From an uncultured Flavobacteriaceae bacterium (GTDB lineage Bacteria; Bacteroidota; Bacteroidia; Flavobacteriales; Flavobacteriaceae): DNA of 64,000 nucleotides. Under the pieces are notes generated by a model. The model saw only the letters and a program-made list of their open reading frames with translations, did no database searches and was not told the origin of the DNA. Positions within the stretch are counted from its first letter, which is position 1; each line of letters starts with the position of its first letter. Location: assembly GCA_947494715.1 (NCBI GenBank), contig CANLWG010000018.1:1-64000 (forward strand). Direction: 5' to 3'. The position numbers and the translations under genes are program-made. Of the stretch, positions 1 to 7,436 are shown one piece after another.

Positions 1-433
1 CCGCCGCCACTTTTTCGGTGATACGGGATATGGTCGATGTGGAGACCTCAAAGCCATAGGCCTCATGTATCTGTTCCTCGATGTCGCTTACCGACATCTC
101 CTTGGCGTAGAGGGACACGATAATATTTTCAAGCCCGTCGACCATGTTGCCCCGTTTGGGGACGACCATGGGGTTGAAGGACGCGTCCCTGTCCCTGGGA
201 ACGGCTATCCCGGACTCCCCGAAGGACGTACGCACCTTCTTCTTCGAGTGCCCGTTGCGCTTGTTGGCGTTGGACGACCTTTGGTGCCTTTCATAATCGA
301 GGTGGCCGTCAAGCTCGCCCTCGAGCATCTTCTCGATGCCTCGTTTCTGCAGTTCCTTCAAAAAGCCGTTGAGCTCGTCACCGCTCTTGAACTGTTTCAG
401 AAAATCGTCGTTGAACAATTCCTCTTTCCTCAT
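1..433 (-). CDS. IS256-family transposase, N-terminal part
   Basis: Mutator/IS256-type transposase that would catalyse movement of the element. The visible 144 codons begin MRKEELFNDDFLKQFKSGDE and continue with the family's conserved early region: a Leu/Lys-rich helix, the EGELDGHLDYERH block at about residues 37-49, an NKRNGHSKKKV block, and the MSVSDIEEQI segment at about residues 115-124. The DDE catalytic residues would lie downstream, outside the window. The ATG at 433 is chosen because the typical family start follows from it; the same frame is also open upstream into the interrupted protease gene. Confidence 0.85.
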   Translation of the reverse strand, partial: MRKEELFNDDFLKQFKSGDELNGFLKELQKRGIEKMLEGELDGHLDYERHQRSSNANKRNGHSKKKVRTSFGESGIAVPRDRDASFNPMVVPKRGNMVDGLENIIVSLYAKEMSVSDIEEQIHEAYGFEVSTSTISRITEKVAA

Positions 434-461
434 AATGTGCAAATATTTAAAATTAGACAAA

Positions 462-493
462 AAAATTAGCGGGGGCATGCCCCCGCTAATTTT
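462..493. repeat. 32-bp perfect palindrome inside the IS end
   Basis: A perfect inverted repeat whose centre is GGGGGCATGCCCCC, flanked by AAAATTAGC and GCTAATTTT. It lies between the presumed IS terminus (about 520) and the transposase start (433). Transcribed from either side it would form a GC-rich hairpin followed by a U-rich run, so it could act as a bidirectional terminator shielding the transposase gene from outside transcription. The function is inferred; the symmetry is directly visible. Confidence 0.8.
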
Positions 494-520
494 CCATTTA
501 CACACTTTATGGGATAGTCC

Positions 521-1333
521 TTTCATATAGTTTTTAATCATAATAGTTTCCCCGTTACAACCCATAAAAATATTTCGACCAGATACATAATCATCAACTG
601 CCGGTGTGTCTTCGCAATAATCATTAAACTCACAATCCCTTGCCCCCCATGGGTGTAACAAACCCAAATAGTGCCCCATTTCATGCGTTAACGTCCTTCC
701 TAATCGTGCATGACAATCTATATTTGATTCTCCAAAATGGAAAGAATTAATCATTATTCCTTCCGCATCATCAATCCCTGGTATAGGTAATAAATGACTA
801 CCGGCTAAATCAATATCGGGACCAGTTGATTTACCTAAGGCTACACACTGAGTCTCAGATGGAAGAGGTGTTGTCCAAATATTAATATAGTTATTAGGAT
901 TCCAATATTTGTATTGGGCATAGTGATTTTGGCTGTATCCTAGTCCAGGCACATTCACTAGAGTCTTATCTATTCTGTTTACTCCATTCATAGTTTTTCC
1001 GTTTGGGTCATATTTTGCCAATACAAACTCTATTCTAGAGTCCCCTCCGTTTGGGTGATTATTATAACCTCTTGTGCCTTCTTTTCTTCTAAAATCTTCA
1101 TTAAGTATTTCTATTTGTCGCTTTATTCGTTCCTGTGAAAGATTTGTTCCCTCTCCAATAGGCTCTCCGTTATGAATTATATGTACGACCACAGGAAGAT
1201 AAAATATTTCTGATTCAGGGTCGGATATTAGCGTGTCTTCATTTTTTGAACAAGAAATTAATAATAGGCATATTGGAAATGCAAAAAGAAGCATTTTCCA
1301 TTTGTTTTTTGCTCGTATCTCTTCAATCATCAT
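521..1333 (-). pseudogene. M43-family (PAPP-A-like) zinc metalloprotease lipoprotein, truncated by IS256
   Basis: The 5' part of a secreted metallopeptidase gene, 271 codons. It starts at 1333 with MMIEEIRAKNKWKM, then a hydrophobic stretch and the lipobox LLLISCS. The zinc site HEMGHYLGLLH lies at residues 217-227, the HExxHxxGxxH signature of the M43B group, followed by HPWG and a Cys-rich segment. In the family the sequence NYM is followed by an aspartate-rich stretch and the Met-turn region; here NYMK runs into the insertion sequence at about 520, so the last part of the catalytic domain is lost. The frame has no stop at the junction and stays open through the transposase frame to the window edge. 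An independent protease function is unlikely. Confidence 0.85.
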
Positions 1334-1484
1334 GATGTCAAAACTTAGTTATTATCCAGTTAAAAGAATAAGAATATAGATGTAATTTCTCATAAAATTC
1401 AAATAATTGGTTATGGATTAATATCAGTTGTAGTTGCAATTAGCAGCTATGAACTTCATGCAGGTTGTACTGATTTGTTTTTAT

Positions 1485-2459
1485 TTATCTGCCATGATAT
1501 TCCATATTGGGAATCGGTTCATTTCTTTTTAAATATCTATCAAACCAACTTATCACTTGCCCATTTACTTCTTTTTTATGTTCAGAAATCCCATGGTCTC
1601 CTCCTTCAAACATTATTAATCTGTAGGGAATTCTATGTCTTTCAAACTCGAGTGCCAGCCTTAAACTTTGTTCTGGCTTTACCCTCCAATCCGAGTTTCC
1701 ATGCATCATTAGTATTGGTACATTTTTTGGAAATTTATCTACCCATTTTATTGCTGAGCGCTTTTTTAGTTCTTCTTCTTTGTTGCTTCTATAATTGGGA
1801 ATTAACTCAGCCAACACTTTAGTCTCCATTTCTGGTCTATCCCTTATGGTTTCATAGCTATCTGAAACCCCTCCTCCCACAACAGCAGCTTTAATTTTTT
1901 CTGTCTTTGTTAATGCTAAATACGTCATCATTCCTCCTCTACTCCAGCCATACATTCCAATATTTTCCGTGTCGGCAGATTCAATTTCCTTTAATACTTC
2001 TGTAAGTACTGTAATATCGTTGACTTCTTTACCTCCAAATTCTTCTTTCCCTTTACTACCTCCATTTCCTCTATATTGGCTTGCAACAACAACATATCCC
2101 TGACTTGCAATTCTCCCAAGAGTTATTGCTCCATGGGCTATTTTTAGTGCACCAAATTCCCTATTTCCTCCCCTATTATAAATTATGGAAGGATAATTTC
2201 CTTTTTTTTTCGGCTTCACCAATAATCCCTTGATTTTTAATCCATCACTCCAATATGTAATTTCATATATCTCAATACTGTCGAGGTATTTAAACTCTTT
2301 TTTCCATTGCATTTCGCCATGTATTTCTTCAACCAATTTTGGATAGATTGGAGCATTTGATAAATCAGAAATTAACTCTTGCTCAATTAACAGCTTGTTG
2401 GTTTGCGAATGAACAAATAACGTTAGGAAGATAAATAGTGCGAGAAAAAAATATTTCAT
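1485..2459 (-). CDS. Secreted alpha/beta hydrolase, prolyl oligopeptidase (S9)-like
   Basis: A serine hydrolase of the dienelactone hydrolase/S9 peptidase type, probably exported. From the ATG at 2459 it starts MKYFFLALFIFLTLFVHSQT, a clear signal peptide; a longer frame from 2558 only adds a basic tail that overlaps the upstream gene, so the shorter start is preferred. Catalytic residues are visible: nucleophile Ser in GMYGWSRGG, Asp in GNSDWRVKP and His in GGDHGISEH. A GGNREFG block near the N-terminus may contribute the oxyanion hole. The substrate cannot be predicted; peptidase or carbohydrate esterase are both possible. It sits 67 bases downstream of the aminotransferase gene. Confidence 0.8.
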   Translation of the reverse strand: MKYFFLALFIFLTLFVHSQTNKLLIEQELISDLSNAPIYPKLVEEIHGEMQWKKEFKYLDSIEIYEITYWSDGLKIKGLLVKPKKKGNYPSIIYNRGGNREFGALKIAHGAITLGRIASQGYVVVASQYRGNGGSKGKEEFGGKEVNDITVLTEVLKEIESADTENIGMYGWSRGGMMTYLALTKTEKIKAAVVGGGVSDSYETIRDRPEMETKVLAELIPNYRSNKEEELKKRSAIKWVDKFPKNVPILMMHGNSDWRVKPEQSLRLALEFERHRIPYRLIMFEGGDHGISEHKKEVNGQVISWFDRYLKRNEPIPNMEYHGR

Positions 2460-2526
2460 TTTAAAGGATTTAATAACGTTCCGGAGTATACTTCTATGGC
2501 AATAATCATGGAGGCTAGATCTAATT

Positions 2527-4074
2527 CTAATTGCACGTTGCTTCCAAACTATTTTCAAAGCATCTTTTTACCTGATGTCTCAATTCTAATTCGGAATCTA
2601 AATATTTGTGTTTAATACTTCCATTTGCCAAATCTATATCATAGTCCAAACTCCATAATTGATGGTTCTCCGCAAGTTGTTTTATCGCATCGATCATATC
2701 GTAAACTTCAGTATTGCTATGAGTAGGATGAACCGATAGTCGTATCCAACCTGGTTTTGTAGAACAGTCCCCTTTATTTATCCTCTCCGTAATTTCTTTG
2801 GAATGTTTCTTATCCACATTGAGTAAATAATGTCCATAAGTACCTGCGCATGAACAGCCTCCTCTAGTCTGAATTCCAAATCGATCGTTTAAAAGCTTTA
2901 CTCCCAAATTGTGATGAAGATTATCGATATAAAAAGAAATTATCCCTTGTCTATCCCTATGTTGATTTGCCAGAACGTGAAGGTTGGGAATGGAGTTCAA
3001 TGGTCCCCACATCAGATTTAATAGCTCCTCTTCTCGTTTTCGGATATTTTCGATACCCATTTCTTCTTTTAGTTTTAGGCACAGGGCCACTTTGATGGTT
3101 TGAAGAAAAGGAGGGGTGCCACCATCTTCCCGATATTCTATATTGTCCACATATTTCTGCTCTCCCCATGGGTTTGTCCAATCTACTGTTCCTCCACCAG
3201 GGTTATCCGGCACTGAATTGGAATATAAATTTTTATTGAAAATCAGGATGCCTGTAGTGCCTGGTCCCCCGAGAAATTTATGAGGCGAAAAATAGATGGC
3301 ATCCAAAAAACGTCCACTATTATCATCCGCATGCATATCTATTGAAACGTAGGGAGCCGAACAAGCAAAATCGACAAAGCAAAGTCCATGGTGTTGATGA
3401 ATTAGTTCAGCGATATCCATATACGGAGTCTTAATCCCAGTAACATTGGAACATGAGGTTACCGCAGCTATTTTTATTTTTCGACTACTATAACCCAGTA
3501 TAGCTTTTTTAAAATTTTCAATGGAAACTAAACCTTTTTCATCGGGCTGTACAACGACCACATCAACGATTGTCTCATTCCAACTGGTTTGATTGGAGTG
3601 GTGCTCCATATGGGTTATGAATACAACCGGTTTTTCATCCCGCTGTAAATGGATAGAACTCTTCAGTTTCTCATGGATTTTAAGCCCTAATATTCTTTGG
3701 AGCTTATTCACAACTCCAGTCATACCTGATCCTGATGAAATCAGTATATCACTTTTGGTCGCTCCCACATGTTCTTTTATGAGTTCTCGGGCTTCGTGAT
3801 ACGCATAGGTCATTTTAGATCCTGTATAATTCGTATCTGTATGGGTATTGGCGACAAACGGATATATCTCCTCAAGTATTCGGTTTTCAATGGGCAAATA
3901 CATTCTTCCGCTGGCAGTCCAATCTGCATAGACCAATCTGATCGCTTCATGCATCGGTGTTTTAATGTTATGCTTTCGACCTATGATACCCATGCGGTAT
4001 TTTTCAAAATACCGCTGCATATTGAGCTTGTAGGAAATGTCATTTACTTGTGTCGGTTCCGTGACGGGGTCCAT
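2527..4074 (-). CDS. Class V aminotransferase / cysteine desulfurase homologue
   Basis: A PLP-dependent enzyme of fold type I, 515 residues. The internal-aldimine lysine lies in FSPHKFLGGPGTTG, the hallmark of class V enzymes such as SufS/CsdA. Also visible are an early SSGSGMTG phosphate-binding loop, THMEHHSNQ (the His/Gln region stacking on PLP) and a late RGGCSCAGTYGHYLL segment, where the cysteines correspond in position to the active loop of desulfurases. The protein is about 100 residues longer than SufS, so it may be a specialised desulfurase or another beta-eliminating enzyme rather than the housekeeping one. No Suf genes are adjacent. No signal peptide is present, so it is cytoplasmic. 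Confidence 0.8.
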   Translation of the reverse strand: MDPVTEPTQVNDISYKLNMQRYFEKYRMGIIGRKHNIKTPMHEAIRLVYADWTASGRMYLPIENRILEEIYPFVANTHTDTNYTGSKMTYAYHEARELIKEHVGATKSDILISSGSGMTGVVNKLQRILGLKIHEKLKSSIHLQRDEKPVVFITHMEHHSNQTSWNETIVDVVVVQPDEKGLVSIENFKKAILGYSSRKIKIAAVTSCSNVTGIKTPYMDIAELIHQHHGLCFVDFACSAPYVSIDMHADDNSGRFLDAIYFSPHKFLGGPGTTGILIFNKNLYSNSVPDNPGGGTVDWTNPWGEQKYVDNIEYREDGGTPPFLQTIKVALCLKLKEEMGIENIRKREEELLNLMWGPLNSIPNLHVLANQHRDRQGIISFYIDNLHHNLGVKLLNDRFGIQTRGGCSCAGTYGHYLLNVDKKHSKEITERINKGDCSTKPGWIRLSVHPTHSNTEVYDMIDAIKQLAENHQLWSLDYDIDLANGSIKHKYLDSELELRHQVKRCFENSLEATCN

Positions 4075-4127
4075 TATTTTAAATTTAATAGTGTTATTGG
4101 TTAATTCAGAAAACTGGTCGGCTTACC

Positions 4128-4571
4128 TCATTTCTTTATACGGAAAGGGAGCACCACATACGAGTAAATAATACAGCCTAGGCAAAAGTCGAATACGGAA
4201 TCTAGGACGGCCAAGAGCGTCCAAAAACTGGCAATGGTCAAAGAAGCCGTTTTCAAATCCATATAGAACAATGCAATGGAAATCATTCCACACAACATGC
4301 CTAACCTGGAGGCGAAGATTTTCTTGGCCAAATCGATTTTTTTTGCATCCCAATTAACCATATTAAGAATTCTTGAAGCCATCATCCTTATTGGACTGTA
4401 CCTTGCTTGAAACGTAGCCCGAATCAGTGTGTCAATAGTTGCTGCCATTATATAAATGGGTTGCGTCGTATATAAATAGGCCATCATAAAAACCACGGAA
4501 ATAAAAACCGTTATCCGACTCTCGTTGTTGTCAATTTTCTCTTTTGAAATTGGACAAATTATTGAATTCAT
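4128..4571 (-). CDS. DUF4395 family integral membrane protein
   Basis: 147 residues with the features of the DUF4395 family: an early CPIS motif (residues 6-9) followed by Lys/Asp, a membrane segment at about 21-40, a central RATFQARYSPIRMMASRIL block, a KKIFASRLG segment, two more membrane helices and the terminal FCLGCIIYSY motif with paired cysteines. The family is widespread in Bacteroidota and Actinobacteria, often near thiol or sulfur-transfer genes. The neighbouring class V aminotransferase fits a sulfur-linked role, but this is inference. It is probably the last gene of a three-gene run with the two small membrane proteins upstream. Confidence 0.8.
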   Translation of the reverse strand: MNSIICPISKEKIDNNESRITVFISVVFMMAYLYTTQPIYIMAATIDTLIRATFQARYSPIRMMASRILNMVNWDAKKIDLAKKIFASRLGMLCGMISIALFYMDLKTASLTIASFWTLLAVLDSVFDFCLGCIIYSYVVLPFRIKK

Positions 4572-4611
4572 GACTTCGAATATGTAATGTGATATAAAAC
4601 TATCTTTAAGT

Positions 4612-4797
4612 CTAAGAGAACAAATAAATTATCGCTCTCCCGATTAAATAGACCAGCGGGAAAAAAGTGGCACAAGCTATACCGACCAACCATTTTTCTA
4701 ACCTAGTTCGCGGCTCATAAAAAGCATTTTGTTCAGGTTCATTGATTTGCATTGGATGTTCGTTCCAGTTTTCTTTTTTCGATTTTTCAGTATCCAT
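4612..4797 (-). CDS. Small single-pass membrane protein, unknown
   Basis: 61 residues: a charged hydrophilic N-terminal half and one C-terminal membrane segment (about residues 36-59, WLVGIACATFFPLVYLIGRA). No recognised family. It lies 13 bases downstream of the 95-residue membrane protein gene and 40 bases upstream of the DUF4395 gene, all on the minus strand, which supports a real small gene in an operon. Its size leaves some doubt. Confidence 0.5.
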   Translation of the reverse strand: MDTEKSKKENWNEHPMQINEPEQNAFYEPRTRLEKWLVGIACATFFPLVYLIGRAIIYLFS

Positions 4798-4810
4798 TAG
4801 TTGAATCGCT

Positions 4811-5098
4811 TTATTTTGAAATGTTCTTCACTTTGGTCTGACCCTTTCTTACATCAAGGATTTTTCTATAAACCAACAGTAGTACTACCCCTATATTTAA
4901 AGCAAACCATAGGTACAGCCCATAAAACACCAGACTTCCCATTAGCCCTGAATCTTCATTTGGGCGGGAACCGTTGCCCTGGCCATAGTAAGTGCTATAA
5001 CCATCGAGCAACAACCCCAAAAGAAAGTAAATGGACATATCTGCCATTACGATCATCCCGATGAATATTAGATGCATTTTATAATATCCCCTCTTCAT
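4811..5098 (-). CDS. Small two-pass membrane protein, unknown
   Basis: 95 residues with two hydrophobic segments (about residues 8-32 and 53-76) separated by a polar Gly/Asn-rich loop (YYGQGNGSRPNEDSG), and a basic C-terminal tail. I do not recognise a family. It heads the short run that includes the 61-residue membrane protein and the DUF4395 gene, and starts 13 bases after the NHL-repeat lipoprotein gene ends, so transcription from that gene is possible. Confidence 0.6.
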   Translation of the reverse strand: MKRGYYKMHLIFIGMIVMADMSIYFLLGLLLDGYSTYYGQGNGSRPNEDSGLMGSLVFYGLYLWFALNIGVVLLLVYRKILDVRKGQTKVKNISK

Positions 5099-5111
5099 GA
5101 CTAGAGTTCTA

Positions 5112-6491
5112 CTACTCTTCGGTTATTTTCCGAACTCTATGGTTTCCAGTATCAAATATGTAGAGTGTATGTTCTTCTGGACCTAAGGTGAGACCCCATG
5201 GTTTGCGGAATGTGGCTATATCCTCACTCCCATCGAGGTCACCTTCCTGTTTATTGCCGGCAATTGTCTTTACCATACCATCAGGGGTAATCTTTCTGAT
5301 ACTGTTGTTTTTATAATCCAAGATGTATATGGTATCATCTGGACCAATATCAATATCATATGGATGATTGAATTTTGCAGTTTCCAATGGGCCATCCTCA
5401 AATCCTTCTCCAGCTTGCCCAACATAAGTGCTTACAATACCCTCAGGTGATATTTTTTTAATTTTGTTATTCCCCTCATCGGTCACAAAAAGATTTCCTT
5501 TGGAATCAAAACTCACACCTGAAGGTTTGTTAAATTGGGCCATTGAGGAATCTCCATCCAAATCTCCCTCGGTTGAACCCGCATAGGTGGTTACTACTCC
5601 TTTTGAGTCGATTTTGCGAATCAATTCATTATAAACATCGGCAACATAAACATTTCCATCAGCATCCGTACAAATACCTGTCAGCCTTCTGAATTTTGCC
5701 TCTTCGCCAACTCCGTTTTGCTTTCCCTCGGTACTCCCTGCCAGTGTGGTGACCACCGCCCCGGGTGTTATTTTTCTTACTCTGAAGTTATCACAGACAT
5801 ATAGGTTGTCGTTTCCATCAATGGCTATACTATAAGGGTTGGCAAACAAAGCTCCATCTCCAGTGCCGTCACCAAATCCGCCATGACCATGTTGGTTACC
5901 CGCGAAAGAGACCACTGCCCCTTCCGGTGTTATCTTTTTGATTTGATAATTTCCTCTATCCACTACAAATAGGTTCCCCTTTGAATCTAGAATCCCGTCT
6001 GTGACAGTACTAAATCTTGCGTCAGTACCTATAGCATTGTAATTCCCTTCCTCACTTCCCGCAAAAGTTGTTACATTGGCATATTTAATAAGGTACTCCA
6101 GTTCTGGGCCAAGTATTTCCTTTCCATCCACTATGACCTTTACTTGCCCCGTAAAAGTTCTAGGCAACAGAACAGTACTTATCAAGGTGTCTTTGACAAA
6201 CTGTATACTTGCCTGTTTACCGTTATAAAAAACCTCTATTTTCTCCCTATCTTCTCCAAAGTTTTTCCCAAGAATGAAAACTGTTTTATGCCTTTGGGCG
6301 CTGCTGGGCCTTATCGATGAAATTTCAGGTTCCAAAACGGGATCCTCAGGCTGTGGGTCTTCGGGTTGTGGGTCGTCTTTCTTGGGTTCCTCCTGAACAG
6401 GGTCAGGTTCTGGTACTGTATCATCTTTGCTACAACTAAAAGTTGCCAAAGTCAGTGTTATTATTCCTAAATACTTAATACTTGTTTTCAT
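5112..6491 (-). CDS. NHL-repeat lipoprotein with IPT/TIG domain
   Basis: 459 residues. It begins MKTSIKYLGIITLTLATFSC, a lipoprotein signal with Cys 20, followed by a Pro/Glu/Asp-rich linker (about 25-55) typical of surface-exposed Bacteroidota lipoproteins. Residues of about 57-137 form an IPT/TIG immunoglobulin-like domain (ISSIRPSSAQRHKTVFILGKNFG). The rest is a beta-propeller built from repeated units such as FSTVTDGILDSKGNLFVVDRGNYQIKKIT (only the pattern is meant), each with a D/GN-Y/N-IRKI ending, giving five to six NHL blades. A scaffold or binding role at the outer membrane is likely; an enzymatic role is not evident. Such proteins often accompany glycan-use loci, but none is adjacent. 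Confidence 0.85.
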   Translation of the reverse strand: MKTSIKYLGIITLTLATFSCSKDDTVPEPDPVQEEPKKDDPQPEDPQPEDPVLEPEISSIRPSSAQRHKTVFILGKNFGEDREKIEVFYNGKQASIQFVKDTLISTVLLPRTFTGQVKVIVDGKEILGPELEYLIKYANVTTFAGSEEGNYNAIGTDARFSTVTDGILDSKGNLFVVDRGNYQIKKITPEGAVVSFAGNQHGHGGFGDGTGDGALFANPYSIAIDGNDNLYVCDNFRVRKITPGAVVTTLAGSTEGKQNGVGEEAKFRRLTGICTDADGNVYVADVYNELIRKIDSKGVVTTYAGSTEGDLDGDSSMAQFNKPSGVSFDSKGNLFVTDEGNNKIKKISPEGIVSTYVGQAGEGFEDGPLETAKFNHPYDIDIGPDDTIYILDYKNNSIRKITPDGMVKTIAGNKQEGDLDGSEDIATFRKPWGLTLGPEEHTLYIFDTGNHRVRKITEE

Positions 6492-6554
6492 TTTAATTGT
6501 TTTATTTAATTATTGTTTTGTTATTCCTTATTTTTCTGTATCCATATGTTGGAA

Positions 6555-6581
6555 GAAGTTGGCGGCTATGCCGCCAACTTC
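6555..6581. terminator. GC-rich hairpin downstream of the 168-residue protein gene
   Basis: GAAGTTGGCGG and CCGCCAACTTC form an 11-bp perfect stem around a 5-base loop. It lies 45 bases past the stop of the minus-strand gene at 6626-7132 and before the start of the NHL gene, where a terminator is expected. A U-run is weak, so the call rests on position and stem strength. Confidence 0.5.
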
Positions 6582-6625
6582 GGGGTAGGCTTCGGGGGAA
6601 AATAAATACCCTTGTCACCCTTGCT

Positions 6626-7132
6626 TTACGCATGTATTCTCAACTGTTTCTTTTGACTGCCCTTTTTAATGGCAACCTTTAAAAATTTCTTTGCAACTCG
6701 CCCATCTTTGTATGTCAAAACATACTTACTGTGGGCAAACTTCCATCCTGGATACTGCTTTAGGATATTTCGGGTGGTAGGTTTGGGAAGCAACACATTT
6801 TGAAAACGCTCCTCAGCAAATTCAATCTTTCCATCTTGATTATATTGCACAGCTATATAGCCAAGAGTTGTTCTGAAAGTAACGGTAAGTAGCTCTCCAT
6901 TTCCCCGTTCAAATTCACACGAGTTTTTAGATTCCCACTTCACAACCTCCTTTTGAATACGCTTTATATGGTCTGGCGTATAGCCTTTTTGTGCTTCTCT
7001 GAAATAATGGTTCTCAACTTTGGCAATATCATAGCTTTGGGATATTGAATTGTTAATCTTGGATGGCTGATATTGCCCAAAACCTAGATTTGTTAAGCCT
7101 ATCAATAATAAGCTCATGCTTAGCTTCTTCAT
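6626..7132 (-). CDS. Small exported protein, unknown
   Basis: 168 residues starting MKKLSMSLLLIGLTNLGFGQ, a signal peptide with probable cleavage after GFGQ. The mature part is basic and ends in a Lys/Arg-rich tail (KKGSQKKQLRIHA). It contains two stretches typical of small periplasmic or BLIP/PepSY-like beta-alpha folds (VTFRTTLGYIAVQYNQDGKI and KYVLTYKDGRVAKKF), but I cannot assign a family. It is monocistronic by appearance: a hairpin follows at 6555 and about 300 bases precede it. Confidence 0.65.
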   Translation of the reverse strand: MKKLSMSLLLIGLTNLGFGQYQPSKINNSISQSYDIAKVENHYFREAQKGYTPDHIKRIQKEVVKWESKNSCEFERGNGELLTVTFRTTLGYIAVQYNQDGKIEFAEERFQNVLLPKPTTRNILKQYPGWKFAHSKYVLTYKDGRVAKKFLKVAIKKGSQKKQLRIHA

Positions 7133-7436
7133 TATTATTTGTTTTTGAATGATTCTATTTTAGTTCCTATCATGAAATCCAGTCGTTGTTTTTTATTGCA
7201 TGGATTCAAAATAATTATGGGACAAATCTAGGTTGTAGATCAAGGTTGAGACAACCTGAAATACAGCATTGTGTGATACATTTTCGGCATCAAGAAACTG
7301 ACTGTGCAGCGTAGTTTTAGGGAATACGACTAATACGTCATTTTATGCCACGAATTCGGCATTTGGCATATTTGGACTAAAATGGAAAATGAAATGAGAT
7401 AAGAGTAATGACTCTCGAGGGGGATGGGAAAATCCG
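7133..7436. other. Intergenic region, nothing recognised
   Basis: About 300 bases between the start of the small exported protein gene and the end of the hybrid regulator gene. It should hold the promoter of the exported protein gene; I see no clear hairpin, repeat or open frame. Confidence 0.4.

Larger units (their letters stand above)
1..520 (-). mobile_element. IS256-family insertion sequence, right-hand part (runs off window)
   Basis: The element enters from the left window edge and seems to end near 520. There the minus strand reads GGACTATCCCATAAAGTGTG, which resembles terminal inverted repeats I know from IS256-type elements. Just outside this end the broken metalloprotease reading frame begins. 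It contains the 5' part of a transposase gene (1-433) and a perfect palindrome (462-493) between gene and terminus. The exact boundary and the flanking target duplication (possibly 521-529) cannot be confirmed because the other end is not in the window. Confidence 0.75.

Noticed and set aside
65-469. A 134-codon plus-strand open frame at the left edge
   Set aside because: Antisense shadow of the IS256 transposase, which explains all of it.
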